Shown: positions 16,712 to 25,598 of the stretch, piece by piece
Position numbering within the stretch: position 1 is the first letter of the stretch
How the letters are laid out: each line of letters begins with the position of its first letter
Assembly: GCA_017935145.1 (NCBI GenBank)
Contig: JAGBIE010000012.1
Location: forward strand, 62,001 to 126,000
DNA: 64,000 bases
Origin: Oscillospiraceae bacterium
GTDB lineage: Bacteria; Bacillota; Clostridia; Oscillospirales; Oscillospiraceae
Direction of reading: 5' to 3'
Made by a program: the position numbers and the translations under genes
The notes under the pieces: model-generated
What the model was told of the DNA's origin: nothing
The model's input: only the letters and a program-made list of their open reading frames with translations
The model's database searches: none

Positions 16712-17879
16712 AGAAATGGCGAAAAGCGTACTGAAACGCAGAAATGAATTTGAAGAAGAACGAAAAGTTAGAAAAGCGCAACGAAAAAAGACCCTTACCG
16801 CTGTGGGCTGTCTTGCGCTGATTCTTGCCTCAGGGGCTGGCGTGTGGGCGTTACCTAAACAGGAAAGTAAAGCCCCCAGCGAAGACCCCATTGCCTCCTC
16901 CCCCAGTGGCGCATACATCTACAACATGACCCAAGCCATGCCGTGGGTCAAAGCCGGTGAGGTGCGCGACAAGGCTGAAAGCATTATGGGGGTATCCGTA
17001 CCACTGTTTCTTGCCTATGACGGGGATATTTACACAGCATACAAAACCGCCCTAGAAGACGATACAGAACTCATGGCAGAAGGCAAGATTTGGCTTTCTG
17101 AGCGTTGGTTTTTAGATGTCTACCGCATTAAGGATACAGAGGATGCCATCACATTTTTTGTGAACAATCATTTCACTTTCTATAAGAAACAAGTTGACTT
17201 GAACTTGGGGGTAGATTGCAGGATTGTTTGTACCGCCAACATCGGCACGGACTTTGGCTTGGGAGATGAGGTATGGAGTGATGAAAAGGCCACAGTGTAT
17301 GAAGCCAAGCGTTTGCAGGGAGAAAGCAGCGGGCAAAAAGAGTATATTGTGGACATCTCTTCCCTACTGAAAGCGCAATTCCCCACTATGTTCGGGGATG
17401 ATGTGGACTATGGCGAATACCGTTGGCTGGCATTGGGAGCGGTGGAAGACGCTCCTGCGGACAGTGATGGTACTTATGTAGAAAATACCTCACACCTGAT
17501 TTCGGAGGAATCCGCCAATTACTTTGGCGGCTTGTATTTGGATGATATTGGTCGGCTCACTGTGGTTCTCACGGAAGATACAGCGGAAATTCGCAAGAAT
17601 GTGTGCAAGGACCTGGGTGTGGAAGAAAGCAAAGTGGTATTTGTTGCAGGAAAATACAGTTATCAGTATCTAAACGCCATCCACGAAGCCATCACCCAGC
17701 AGATGATGGACAAAAAAGTGCCCTTTGTGGTATCCTGCGGTGTATATGAAATGGAAAACCGCGTGGTGGTGGGTGTGACGGATATGAAGGAAGAATATCT
17801 GTCCTCCCTGCGCGCCTTAGATACCCTTGGTGGCGCCATTGTCTTTGAGAAAATATCAGCCATGACAACTTTTGGGTAA
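16698..17879 (+). CDS. Membrane-anchored protein coupled to the ECF sigma factor (putative anti-sigma factor)
   Basis: A 393-residue protein with a charged cytoplasmic stretch of about 32 residues (rich in Arg/Lys/Glu), one membrane helix at about residues 33-52 (TLTAVGCLALILASGAGVW) and a roughly 340-residue outer part. It has no zinc-finger anti-sigma motif and I do not recognise the outer domain. Its overlap with the sigma gene and its topology suggest that it holds the sigma factor at the membrane and senses an outside signal. ATG at 16698 follows AAGGAGGG and is preferred to the TTG at 16692. Confidence 0.65.
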   Translation: MKSYEEMAKSVLKRRNEFEEERKVRKAQRKKTLTAVGCLALILASGAGVWALPKQESKAPSEDPIASSPSGAYIYNMTQAMPWVKAGEVRDKAESIMGVSVPLFLAYDGDIYTAYKTALEDDTELMAEGKIWLSERWFLDVYRIKDTEDAITFFVNNHFTFYKKQVDLNLGVDCRIVCTANIGTDFGLGDEVWSDEKATVYEAKRLQGESSGQKEYIVDISSLLKAQFPTMFGDDVDYGEYRWLALGAVEDAPADSDGTYVENTSHLISEESANYFGGLYLDDIGRLTVVLTEDTAEIRKNVCKDLGVEESKVVFVAGKYSYQYLNAIHEAITQQMMDKKVPFVVSCGVYEMENRVVVGVTDMKEEYLSSLRALDTLGGAIVFEKISAMTTFG

Positions 17880-17883
17880 TAAG

Positions 17884-17924
17884 AAAAGAGAACCTGTCAC
17901 AACGACGGGTTCTCTTATTTTTTA
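17884..17924. terminator. Bidirectional terminator after the sigma operon
   Basis: AGAGAACC and GGTTCTCT flank a loop containing CGACGG, with a T-run on the plus side. It lies between convergent genes. Confidence 0.75.
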
Positions 17925-18124
17925 TTGGTAAGACCAAGGATATAGTCCGTTGTGGTTTTATAGAACTTTGCAAGTTTAATGAGGATATCTGTGGGGATAT
18001 CGCGCAAGCCCCTTTCATAACGGCTGTACTGAGGTTGCTTCATACCCAAATAGTCCGCAACCTGCTGTTGGGAGAGGTCATGGTCTTCCCTTAAATCTTT
18101 AAGACGAGGGTAGAAATTATCCAT
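17915..18124 (-). CDS. XRE family transcriptional regulator
   Basis: A 69-residue protein that is almost entirely one Cro/C1-type helix-turn-helix domain: LREDHDLSQQQVADYLGMKQPQYSRYERG carries both helices of the HTH (residues 11-39), and FYKTTTDYILGLTNK is the usual tail. It probably binds DNA as a dimer. It is divergent from a lipoprotein gene; a palindrome just downstream of that gene's perfect promoter is a candidate operator. Start choice is uncertain: ATG at 18124 or GTG at 18136, as neither has a strong ribosome site. Confidence 0.85.
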   Translation of the reverse strand: MDNFYPRLKDLREDHDLSQQQVADYLGMKQPQYSRYERGLRDIPTDILIKLAKFYKTTTDYILGLTNKK

Positions 18125-18155
18125 GCTACGCACCAACTTTCATAACCATTTGATG

Positions 18156-18184
18156 TTGACATCGTAACATAGAATGCTTATAAT
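18156..18184 (+). promoter_or_regulatory. Perfect-consensus sigma-A promoter of the lipoprotein gene
   Basis: TTGACA (18156-18161), exactly 17 bases, TATAAT (18179-18184). Both hexamers match the consensus at every position, which suggests high expression held in check by a repressor. Confidence 0.85.
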
Positions 18185-18195
18185 GACGTTAGATT

Positions 18196-18211
18196 ATAAC
18201 CGTTTGGTTAT
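18196..18211. promoter_or_regulatory. Palindromic candidate operator
   Basis: ATAACCGTTTGGTTAT is a perfect inverted repeat (arms of six, spacer GTTT) at the expected transcription start of the lipoprotein gene. A related half-site, ATAACCATTT, lies near 18142 by the start of the divergent XRE gene. Confidence 0.55.
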
Positions 18212-18240
18212 TTTCAACATCAATTAAGGGAGAAAATGAA

Positions 18241-19218
18241 ATGAGAAAGCATTTGTTGTTGCTAATTATTGTTTGTTTGTGTCTTTTAATCAGCGGCTGT
18301 GGTAAAAAAACCACAGACCCTCTTGTGTGGGAGGAGTTATATCTTGGTAACATTATCCCAATGACTAATCTTGAAAAGAGTGAATTAGGTTTAAATTATC
18401 CTGACAGTCTGACAATCACAGTTAAGAATTGCACAAAGGCAGATTTTGACAGTTACCTTTCTGCTTGTGAAGAGAAAGGTTTTAATGTTGATAGTCGAAG
18501 AGATGGAATTTGGCACTATGTTTATAACCAAAAAGGGTATCGTTTAGAATTATGTCTGTATTCAACAGGAGATATGTACATAAAAGTTGTCGAACCCCTC
18601 CAAGTAGAAGAGATTGGATGGCCGACATCTGGTCTTGGGGCACAAATCCCGACTCCTGCAACAAATCTTGGTGTTATCTCTTGGAACAACGAAGATTTAT
18701 TTTGTGTGAGGATTGCAAACACATCCATCGAGTCATATTCCGAATACGTTGATGTCTGCATGAAGGCAGGTTTCAATATAGATTACCGCAGGGACGGAAG
18801 AGCCTTTACTGCAAAAAACAATGCTGGATATGAGGTAGATATCAACTATGAGGGCTTTAATATCATTTATATCGCTGTTACACCACCAGAGGAAACACCC
18901 GATGCGCCTAATACCTCTGTAATTCCCGATACACCCAACACACCAAGCACGAATGTAGATGATAGCACTGACTTTAAAAGCGCATTGGATAGTTATGAAA
19001 AATTCTTTGATGAATACATTGCTTTTATGGATAAATACAAAGACAACCCCTATGATTTGGCAATATTAGGAGAGTACAGTAAATTTTTAGAGCAATATTC
19101 TGAAACCATGAATAAGATGTCCGCAATTGACACATCTTCCCTCTCTGCCGATGATCTCGCATACTATTTCGAAGTAACAGGCAGAATCTACGCTAAACTC
19201 GGTGATATAGCGGGATAA
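18241..19218 (+). CDS. Lipoprotein with two repeated domains (DUF6591-like)
   Basis: A 325-residue exported lipoprotein: signal MRKHLLLLIIVCLCLLISGC with lipobox LISGC. Residues of about 45-120 and 135-215 are two copies of one domain; compare GFNVDSRRDG with GFNIDYRRDG, each followed by a Tyr/Asp-rich strand. A Pro/Thr-rich linker leads to a helical C-terminal region (SYEKFFDEYIAFMDKY). This layout resembles DUF6591-type proteins of Clostridia; the function is unknown. It is more AT-rich than its neighbours, which hints at transfer. It has a perfect promoter, a palindrome at the start site and a divergent XRE gene. Confidence 0.7.
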   Translation: MRKHLLLLIIVCLCLLISGCGKKTTDPLVWEELYLGNIIPMTNLEKSELGLNYPDSLTITVKNCTKADFDSYLSACEEKGFNVDSRRDGIWHYVYNQKGYRLELCLYSTGDMYIKVVEPLQVEEIGWPTSGLGAQIPTPATNLGVISWNNEDLFCVRIANTSIESYSEYVDVCMKAGFNIDYRRDGRAFTAKNNAGYEVDINYEGFNIIYIAVTPPEETPDAPNTSVIPDTPNTPSTNVDDSTDFKSALDSYEKFFDEYIAFMDKYKDNPYDLAILGEYSKFLEQYSETMNKMSAIDTSSLSADDLAYYFEVTGRIYAKLGDIAG

Positions 19219-19229
19219 AATCTTTAATA

Positions 19230-19264
19230 AGAAAACCCGTACTCATTTGAGTACGGGTTTTTCA
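19230..19264. terminator. Bidirectional terminator between the lipoprotein gene and argF
   Basis: AAAACCCGTACTC and GAGTACGGGTTTT around ATTT, flanked by A- and T-runs. Confidence 0.85.
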
Positions 19265-20245
19265 TTATGCCAATGTGGCGGCCATGACGGCTTTGATGGT
19301 GTGCATGCGGTTTTCCGCTTCATCAAAGACAATGGATGCTTCACTTTCAAAGACTTCGTCGGTCACTTCCATGCAATCGATGCCGAATTTTTCGTAAATC
19401 TGCTTGCCCACGGTGGTGTTGAGGTCATGGAAAGCAGGCAGGCAGTGCATGAAACGACACTGAGGTCCTGCGTTATCCATCATAGCCTTATTCACCTGAT
19501 AAGGCATGAGGGCTTCAATACGCTCCTGCCACACGCTATCGGGCTCGCCCATGGAGACCCAAACATCGGTGTAGATCACATGGGCATCTTTGGTGGCGAG
19601 CATGGGGTCGGTGATGAATTCGAGGGTAGCGCCTGTTTCTTTGGCGATTTCTTCGCAGGTGGCGATGAGGGCTTGATCGGGGAAATATGCCTCGGGGGCG
19701 CAGGCTACAAAGTGCATGCCCATTTTGGCACAGCCCACCATGAGGGAGTTGCCCATATTGTATCGGGCATCGCCACAGTAGACCAGTTTCTTGCCTTTGA
19801 GGCTACCGAAATGCTCCCGAATGGTGAGGAAGTCCGCCAAAATCTGTGTGGGGTGGAATTCGTTGGTGAGGCCATTCCACACGGGAACACCTGAGTATTT
19901 AGCCAAGTCTTCCACAATGGTTTGACCATAGCCACGGTACTCGATGCCGTCAAACATGCGACCCAAGACCCGAGCGGTATCGGCAATGGATTCCTTTTTG
20001 CCCATTTGAGAGCCGGAGGGGCCAAGATAGGTAACACTCATGCCCAAGTCCGCGCCTGCCACCTCAAAGGAGCAACGGGTGCGGGTGGAGTCCTTTTCAA
20101 AGAGCAGGACAATGTTCTTACCCTCGCAAAGGCGGTGAGGAATGCCTGCTTTCTTTTGGGCTTTCAGGGTTGCGGCCAAGTCCAAAAGGTCGCTGATTTC
20201 CTCGGGAGTCAAGTCTAAGAGTTTGAGAAAATGATTGAGTTTCAT
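19265..20245 (-). CDS. argF: Ornithine carbamoyltransferase
   Basis: A 326-residue transcarbamylase that makes citrulline from ornithine and carbamoyl phosphate in the cytosol. [12 protein letters not shown] (about residues 52-63) binds carbamoyl phosphate, and [12 protein letters not shown] and MHCLPAFHD are further active-site signatures (His-Pro-Thr-Gln and His-Cys-Leu-Pro). It is the last gene of the argG-argH-importer-argF operon, 13 bases after the ATPase gene. Its company with argGH argues for the biosynthetic rather than catabolic enzyme. Confidence 0.94.
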   Translation of the reverse strand: MKLNHFLKLLDLTPEEISDLLDLAATLKAQKKAGIPHRLCEGKNIVLLFEKDSTRTRCSFEVAGADLGMSVTYLGPSGSQMGKKESIADTARVLGRMFDGIEYRGYGQTIVEDLAKYSGVPVWNGLTNEFHPTQILADFLTIREHFGSLKGKKLVYCGDARYNMGNSLMVGCAKMGMHFVACAPEAYFPDQALIATCEEIAKETGATLEFITDPMLATKDAHVIYTDVWVSMGEPDSVWQERIEALMPYQVNKAMMDNAGPQCRFMHCLPAFHDLNTTVGKQIYEKFGIDCMEVTDEVFESEASIVFDEAENRMHTIKAVMAATLA

Positions 20246-20258
20246 CTTAGTTTCCTCC

Positions 20259-20981
20259 TTACAGCACCTTAGCCAAGAAGGTTTTTAGGCGCTCGCACTG
20301 GGGATTGCCGAAAATTTCCTCAGGCGTGCCATCTTCTGCGATGACACCGCCATCCAAGAACAGCACGCGGTTGCTCACCTCACGGGCGAAGGCCATTTCG
20401 TGAGTAACCACCACCATGGTCATGCCCTTTTGGGCGAGGGATTTCATAACATCCAGCACTTCGCCGACCATTTCGGGGTCCAGGGCGGAGGTGGGTTCAT
20501 CAAAGAGCATGACATCGGGCTCCATCATGAGAGCGCGGACGATGGCAACACGCTGTTTTTGACCGCCGGAGAGTTTATTGGGGTAGGTATCGGCTCTGTC
20601 TGCCAAGTCCACACGACCCAGCAATTCGATGGCCTTGGCTTCTGCTTCTGCCTTGGGGACTTTTTTGAGCATCATGGGGGCGCAGGTGAGGTTTTCCAGC
20701 ACGGTCATATTGGGAAAGAGGTTAAACTGCTGGAACACCATGCCCATCTTCTGCCGATGGAGATTGAGATTGGTCTTTTTGGCGGTGAGGTCCACGCCAT
20801 CGAAGATGATTTTGCCACTATTGGGCTTTTCCAGCATATTGAGACAGCGGAGGAAGGTGGACTTACCCGAACCGGAAGGACCGATGACGCAGACCACATC
20901 ACCTTTGTTGATGGTGACGCTGACATCTTTCAGTACAGGCAAATCCTGAAAGTTTTTACTTAAATGTTCAACCTTTATCAC
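20259..20981 (-). CDS. Polar amino acid ABC transporter, ATP-binding protein
   Basis: A 240-residue ATPase of the GlnQ/ArtP type. Walker A is GPSGSGKST (residues 33-41), the signature is [15 protein letters not shown], Walker B is [14 protein letters not shown], and the switch His lies in [13 protein letters not shown]. It powers import through the overlapping permease gene (14-base overlap). Substrate preference is set by the binding protein; the surrounding arg genes suggest arginine, ornithine or citrulline. Confidence 0.92.
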   Translation of the reverse strand: MIKVEHLSKNFQDLPVLKDVSVTINKGDVVCVIGPSGSGKSTFLRCLNMLEKPNSGKIIFDGVDLTAKKTNLNLHRQKMGMVFQQFNLFPNMTVLENLTCAPMMLKKVPKAEAEAKAIELLGRVDLADRADTYPNKLSGGQKQRVAIVRALMMEPDVMLFDEPTSALDPEMVGEVLDVMKSLAQKGMTMVVVTHEMAFAREVSNRVLFLDGGVIAEDGTPEEIFGNPQCERLKTFLAKVL

Positions 20982-21654
20982 TTTTTGCCAACTTCCTTTC
21001 CACCTTGCCCAAAAGCCGTGTGAGAAGAACGACCAATGTCAGGTAAATGAGCGCCACAAGCGCCAAGGGATTGATTGCATCGTGGGTATTCGTACGGATG
21101 AGGTTGCCTGCGCGGGTAAGGTCCACGATGGCAACATAGCCGGCAACGGAGGTTTCCTTCAACAGGGCGATAAGCTCGTTGCCGATGGCAGGCAAAATAT
21201 AGCGGATGGCCTGAGGGAAAATCACCTTGCGCATGGCCTGAGCACGGGACATGCCCAAACTGCGCCCTGCTTCCATCTGTCCCTTATCCACAGCGTTAAT
21301 ACCACTGCGGATCAGCTCTGCCATATAAGCGCCAGAGTTAATACCAAAGGACAAGATGGCAACGGTGAGGTCCGATGCCGTGACCAAAATAATCAGGTAG
21401 AATATTAAGAGCAGAACTGTGATGGGAATACCACGGATGACAGTGGTATACAAATCGCACAGCCAAGCCAGAGGTTTGAGTTTGGGGGATTCTTCGGCGA
21501 AATATTTAATAATGGCGATGAGCGAACCGATGACCACACCGATGAGCAGTGCACCCAGGGTGATGATGATGGTGTTCTTAAAACCATCGATGATATACCG
21601 ATAGCCACCGCTTTCAATAAAGGTTTCGTTGAGTTTTAAAAGCCAAGCGTTCAA
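20968..21654 (-). CDS. Polar amino acid ABC transporter, permease
   Basis: A 228-residue membrane protein with about five helices and the HisM/GlnP-type coupling loop [22 protein letters not shown] (EAA motif, about residues 130-151). [19 protein letters not shown] follows as usual. It forms the homodimeric channel of a polar amino acid importer. It overlaps the ATPase gene and lies 69 bases after the binding-protein gene, with a hairpin between. Confidence 0.92.
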   Translation of the reverse strand: MNAWLLKLNETFIESGGYRYIIDGFKNTIIITLGALLIGVVIGSLIAIIKYFAEESPKLKPLAWLCDLYTTVIRGIPITVLLLIFYLIILVTASDLTVAILSFGINSGAYMAELIRSGINAVDKGQMEAGRSLGMSRAQAMRKVIFPQAIRYILPAIGNELIALLKETSVAGYVAIVDLTRAGNLIRTNTHDAINPLALVALIYLTLVVLLTRLLGKVERKLAKSDKG

Positions 21655-21685
21655 TGGAGAATCTCCTTTCGGTTTATGAAAGCAA

Positions 21686-21718
21686 GGGATAGAGTCATAA
21701 AGACCCTATCCCTTTTGT
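21686..21718 (-). other. Intercistronic hairpin between binding-protein and permease genes
   Basis: AAGGGATAG and CTATCCCTT pair around GAGTC/GACC-like inner bases. On the minus strand no T-run follows, so it probably does not terminate strongly. It may protect the 3' end of the binding-protein message and raise its level relative to the permease. Confidence 0.5.
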
Positions 21719-21723
21719 GCGTG

Positions 21724-22512
21724 TTAGGGAGCAGTATAGGGGGCGTTGTACTTTTCGAAAATGCCGGCGATGGTGCCATCGGCCAAGAGTTTGTTCAAGA
21801 TTTCGTTAATCTTGTTCACCAAATCATCGCCACCCTTTTTGAAGGCGAAGGCGTAGGGCTCGGTGGTCATGGCTTCATCCAAAATGACCAGAGGTGCATC
21901 GGGATGCTCTTCGTTGTAAACGGCGACCATTTCGGCGGCGGTCAAATCGTCGATGACCCAAGCGTCCACCTTGCCCACAGTGAGGGCGGATTGAGCATCC
22001 GCATTGGCGGCAAAGGCCTTGACAGTGTAGCCGTTGCCCATGCAGAATTCTTCAGCAGTGGTGCCGGTCTGGACGGAGACGGTCTTGCCAGTGAGGTCGG
22101 CCTTGGAGGCAATGGGGCTACCAGTGGTAACCACGATGGCCTGTGCAGCCAAGCAGTAGGGTGTGGTGAAGAGGGTGTTCTTTTCACGAGCGGGAGTCAC
22201 GGAGATGCCGGAGACACCTACATCGAACTTACCAGACTGCACACCAGGCAGGACGGAGTCGAAGTCCATCTGCTTGATTTCCAAGGTGACACCCAGTTCC
22301 TTGCAGATGAGTTCTAGAATTTCAATTTCGATGCCTTCCACTTTGCCTTCGTTGTTGAGGGATTCAAAGGGAGGGAAATCGGGGCTGGTGCCGATGGTGA
22401 GTTTGCCTGCTTTCTGCACGCTTTCCACAGTGAGGGTCTTGCCACCGCAAGCGGTGAGGCAGAGGGCTGCCATAACAATGACCAAGCAAAGGGCGATGAT
22501 TTTCTTCAACAT
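21724..22512 (-). CDS. Amino acid ABC transporter, substrate-binding lipoprotein
   Basis: A 262-residue extracellular binding protein of family 3. The lipoprotein signal ends in LCLTACGG; the mature part starts LTIGTSPDFPPFESL, then VEGIEIEILELICKELGV, and ISVTPAREKNTLFTTPY, all standard in this family. It captures a polar amino acid for the permease/ATPase encoded next. Its place between argH and argF suggests arginine or its precursors ornithine/citrulline. It starts 12 bases after argH. Confidence 0.9.
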   Translation of the reverse strand: MLKKIIALCLVIVMAALCLTACGGKTLTVESVQKAGKLTIGTSPDFPPFESLNNEGKVEGIEIEILELICKELGVTLEIKQMDFDSVLPGVQSGKFDVGVSGISVTPAREKNTLFTTPYCLAAQAIVVTTGSPIASKADLTGKTVSVQTGTTAEEFCMGNGYTVKAFAANADAQSALTVGKVDAWVIDDLTAAEMVAVYNEEHPDAPLVILDEAMTTEPYAFAFKKGGDDLVNKINEILNKLLADGTIAGIFEKYNAPYTAP

Positions 22513-22524
22513 AATGAGTTCCTC

Positions 22525-23895
22525 CTAAATATTTTCTTTTACATATTGAATTTGTGCTTGGACGGATTCTGCGGATGTACCACCTTGGCTAATCCGTTTC
22601 TGCACGCAAGTGACTAAGTCAATGGCTGTATAGACATCTTCTTCAAAGAGGTCTGAATACTGCTTATAAGTTTCCAAGGGCAGGTTTTCTAACACTGTGC
22701 CCTTTTGGATGCAATAGGCCACCATGCTACCTGAGATTTTATAGGCACTTCGGAAAGGCATGCCCTTTCGTACTAAGTAGTCCGCCAAGTCGGTGGCGTT
22801 GATGAAGCCCTCCTGAGCGGCTTTTTTCATGTTCTCGGGATGGGTCACCATGGTTTTGAGCATGGGGATAAACACATCCAAGCACATATTCACCGTGTCA
22901 AAGGCATCGAAGATGGACTCTTTATCTTCCTGCATGTCCTTGTTATACGCCAAGGGCAGACCTTTGAGCATGGTGAGCGTTCCCACAAGGTCACCGTAGA
23001 CTCTGCCAGTTTTGCCACGAATCAGTTCCGCCATATCGGAGTTTTTCTTCTGAGGCATGATGGAAGAGCCAGTGGTGTAGGCATCAGACAGGGAGACAAA
23101 GCGGAACTCCCAAGAGGACCACAGGATAATCTCCTCATTGAAGCGGGACAGGTGCATCATCAGCACGCTGAGGGCGGAGAGCAGTTCCACGCAGAAATCT
23201 CGGTCAGACACGGCATCAATGGAATTGATACACCAGCCGTCAAAGCCAAGTTGTTTGGCGGTAAAGTCGCGGTCAGTTTCATAGGTCGTACCAGCCAAGG
23301 CGCAAGCACCCAAGGGAGACTGATTCATGCGCTTTGCGGCATCCTGCAAACGGCCTACATCTCTTAGAAGCATCATGGCGTAGGCCAAAAGATGATGGGC
23401 GAAACGAATGGGTTGCGCCCGTTGCAAGTGGGTGTAGCCGGGAACAATCGATTCCACATTTTCCTCTGCCTTTTCCGCCACCACAGCGAGAAGGGTTTTG
23501 AGTTTTTCCACCACTTGCACCGTTTGGCTACGCAGGTACATACGCAAGTCCACGGCCACTTGGTCATTTCGGCTACGGGCGGTGTGCAGGCGTTTGCCCA
23601 CATCACCAATGCGCTCCGTAAGCACCTGCTCCACAAACATGTGGATGTCCTCTGCCTCCATATCGATTTTGAGCGTTCCATCGTCCAAATCCGTGAGGAT
23701 GGATTCCAGCCCCTCAATGATGGCATCAGCATCGGCGGGAGAGATGATATTGCAGGCGGAAAGCATGGCGGCATGGGCCATGGAGCCAGTAATATCTTCC
23801 CGATACATACGACTGTCCACAGCGATGGATGAATTGAAATCATCGGCCACTTTGGCGGTATCTTCCGCCGCACGGCCTGCCCAAAGTTTTGCCAT
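22525..23895 (-). CDS. argH: Argininosuccinate lyase
   Basis: A 456-residue enzyme of the fumarase/aspartase superfamily that cleaves argininosuccinate to arginine and fumarate. The signature GSSIMPQKKN (the catalytic-Ser loop) is present near residue 277, with AMAHAAML-type N-terminal and HTARSRNDQVA (about residues 108-118) motifs in normal order. The length is typical. It follows argG by 24 bases with AGGAGGAAAC ahead of its start and precedes the importer genes. Confidence 0.95.
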   Translation of the reverse strand: MAKLWAGRAAEDTAKVADDFNSSIAVDSRMYREDITGSMAHAAMLSACNIISPADADAIIEGLESILTDLDDGTLKIDMEAEDIHMFVEQVLTERIGDVGKRLHTARSRNDQVAVDLRMYLRSQTVQVVEKLKTLLAVVAEKAEENVESIVPGYTHLQRAQPIRFAHHLLAYAMMLLRDVGRLQDAAKRMNQSPLGACALAGTTYETDRDFTAKQLGFDGWCINSIDAVSDRDFCVELLSALSVLMMHLSRFNEEIILWSSWEFRFVSLSDAYTTGSSIMPQKKNSDMAELIRGKTGRVYGDLVGTLTMLKGLPLAYNKDMQEDKESIFDAFDTVNMCLDVFIPMLKTMVTHPENMKKAAQEGFINATDLADYLVRKGMPFRSAYKISGSMVAYCIQKGTVLENLPLETYKQYSDLFEEDVYTAIDLVTCVQKRISQGGTSAESVQAQIQYVKENI

Positions 23896-23919
23896 GACGT
23901 TTCCTCCTAAGGAAATTTC

Positions 23920-25149
23920 TTACTGTTTGCCGTTCTTCGCGTTGACCTGAGCCTGTACCTTCAGGGGCAGACCGAAGAGGTTAATGAAGCCAGTAGCATC
24001 GGCCTGATTGTAGACATGGTCCTCTTCAAAGGTGCAGATTTCGGGATCGTACAGGGAGTAGGGACTCCACACACCGGCGTTAATCATGTTGCCCTTGTAG
24101 AGTTTAAGACGGACAGTGCCGGTCACATTTTCCATGAGGGAATCCACGAAAGCGGCAAGAGCGGTACGCAGGGGGGTGAACCACTGACCGTTATAGACCA
24201 AGTCTGCATAGCAGACGGAAAGTTCCTGCTTCTTATGAGCGGCGTATTTATCCAGACACAGGGTCTCCAGCACATTGAGGGCCTTGTAGAGGATTGCGCC
24301 ACCGGGAGTTTCGTACACGCCACGGCACTTCATGCCAACAAGACGGTTTTCCACGATATCCAAGAGGCCAATGCCGTTAGCGCCACCGATTTCGTTGAGT
24401 TTCAGAACGATGTCCTTCTGGCTCATAGCCACGCCATCCAGTTTGGTGGGCACGCCTTTTTCAAAGTCGATGGTCACATAGGTGGGGACATCGGGAGCAT
24501 TGATGGGAGAAACGCTCATTTCCAAGAAACCGGGCTTCTCATACTGGGGCTCGTTGCCGGGGTCTTCCAAATCCAAGCCTTCATGGCTCAAATGCCACAT
24601 GTTCTTATCCTTGGAATAGTTGGTTTCACGGGTGATACGCAGGGGCACATTATGGGCTTCAGCATAGGCGATTTCTTCGTCACGACCCTTAATCTCCCAC
24701 TCTCTCCAAGGAGCGATGATGGGCATATCGGGAGCGAAAGCCTTGATAGTCAGTTCAAAACGGACTTGGTCGTTGCCCTTGCCGGTGCAACCATGGGCGA
24801 TGGCGTCAGCGCCTTCGGCCTTGGCGATTTCCACCAAGCGCTTGGCGATGATGGGACGGGCATGGGAAGTACCAAGAAGATAATCTTCATACTTAGCGCC
24901 TGCCTTGACGCAGGGGATGATGAAATCTTCCACATATTCATCGGTGAGGTCTTCGATATAGCACTTGGAAGCGCCAGTCTTAATGGCCTTTTCTTCCAGT
25001 CCTTCCAGTTCGTCAGCCTGACCAACGTTACCGGAAACGGCGATGACTTCGCAGTTGTTGTAGTTCTCTTTGAGCCAAGGAATGATGATGGAAGTATCCA
25101 GACCGCCGGAGTAGGCTAAGACGACTTTCTTAATATCAGCTTTGTTCAT
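23920..25149 (-). CDS. argG: Argininosuccinate synthase
   Basis: A 409-residue ATP-dependent ligase that joins citrulline and aspartate. The P-loop-like [10 protein letters not shown] lies at residues 13-22, and [28 protein letters not shown] and [14 protein letters not shown] are classic ArgG segments. The length is typical of the family. It is the promoter-proximal gene of the six-gene arginine operon and starts with an AGGAGGTTTT site. The upstream region has a good sigma-A promoter with an ARG-box-like sequence at the start site. Confidence 0.95.
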   Translation of the reverse strand: MNKADIKKVVLAYSGGLDTSIIIPWLKENYNNCEVIAVSGNVGQADELEGLEEKAIKTGASKCYIEDLTDEYVEDFIIPCVKAGAKYEDYLLGTSHARPIIAKRLVEIAKAEGADAIAHGCTGKGNDQVRFELTIKAFAPDMPIIAPWREWEIKGRDEEIAYAEAHNVPLRITRETNYSKDKNMWHLSHEGLDLEDPGNEPQYEKPGFLEMSVSPINAPDVPTYVTIDFEKGVPTKLDGVAMSQKDIVLKLNEIGGANGIGLLDIVENRLVGMKCRGVYETPGGAILYKALNVLETLCLDKYAAHKKQELSVCYADLVYNGQWFTPLRTALAAFVDSLMENVTGTVRLKLYKGNMINAGVWSPYSLYDPEICTFEEDHVYNQADATGFINLFGLPLKVQAQVNAKNGKQ

Positions 25150-25186
25150 AATGTAAAACCTCCTGAGAGTTTATAATTTGCAAGGT

Positions 25187-25199
25187 TGAATGCATAAAT
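25187..25199. promoter_or_regulatory. ARG-box-like operator at the argG start site
   Basis: TGAATGCATAAAT resembles the ArgR/AhrC half-box pattern (TGAATAAAAATTCA-like) and overlaps the predicted transcription start. Further TGAATA/TATTCA half-sites cluster at 25300-25375. Repression by ArgR with arginine is inferred. Confidence 0.5.
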
Positions 25200-25228
25200 A
25201 TACTATCTCTTTTCCTAGGAATCGTCAA
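25200..25228 (-). promoter_or_regulatory. Promoter of the argGH-importer-argF operon
   Basis: Minus-strand TTGACG (25223-25228), a 17-base spacer and TAGTAT (25200-25205), about 50 bases upstream of argG. Confidence 0.65.
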
Positions 25229-25361
25229 GGCAAATTTTCCATTTTTGGGCATTTTTATATAAAATATATAGTTTTTGACCTATATTTAGGGGTCTGTTCG
25301 TGATTATTCACAATGGCATTTTTGTATGAATATGCACCTTTTGTGAATATATGCAGAAAAC

Positions 25362-25398
25362 CGTGAATATTCCGAAGAATATCCACGGTCTTGCTGTT
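25362..25398 (-). terminator. Terminator of the cop operon
   Basis: ACCGTGAATATTC-CGAA-GAATATCCACGGT forms a 13-bp stem with one mismatch and a short T-run on the minus strand, just past the copA stop. It sits within the cluster of TGAATA half-sites. Confidence 0.65.
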
Positions 25399-25400
25399 TT

Positions 25401-25598
25401 TTACGCTTCTTCTGCGCCGTAGCCTACTTCTCGCACAGCGGCGAGGAGTTCGGCGATTTCACCGCCCTGCACGGTGGCTTTGCCTCCTTGCAGGTCTACC
25501 TCTACTTTTTCTACGCCAGAGACAGCGAGTAGGGCTTTTTCCACATGGGCCTGGCAGTGTGGGCACATCATGCCCGTAATGTTGAGAGTATATTGCAT
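25401..25598 (-). other. copZ: Possible independently translated copper chaperone CopZ within copA
   Basis: An ATG at 25598, in frame with copA, is preceded by AAGGAGG (25607-25613) at a spacing of eight bases. It would give a 65-residue protein with one HMA domain (MXCXXC as MMCPHC), the size of bacterial CopZ. There is no stop between the ATPase and this segment, so both a fused form and a free chaperone are possible. Confidence 0.6.

Noticed and set aside
18141..18155. A second XRE operator near the start of the XRE gene
   Set aside because: Only one arm (ATAACCATTT) resembles the palindrome; the other half is not conserved, so it is only mentioned as a half-site.
24016..25119. Plus-strand open frame of 367 codons
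   Set aside because: Antisense shadow of argG.
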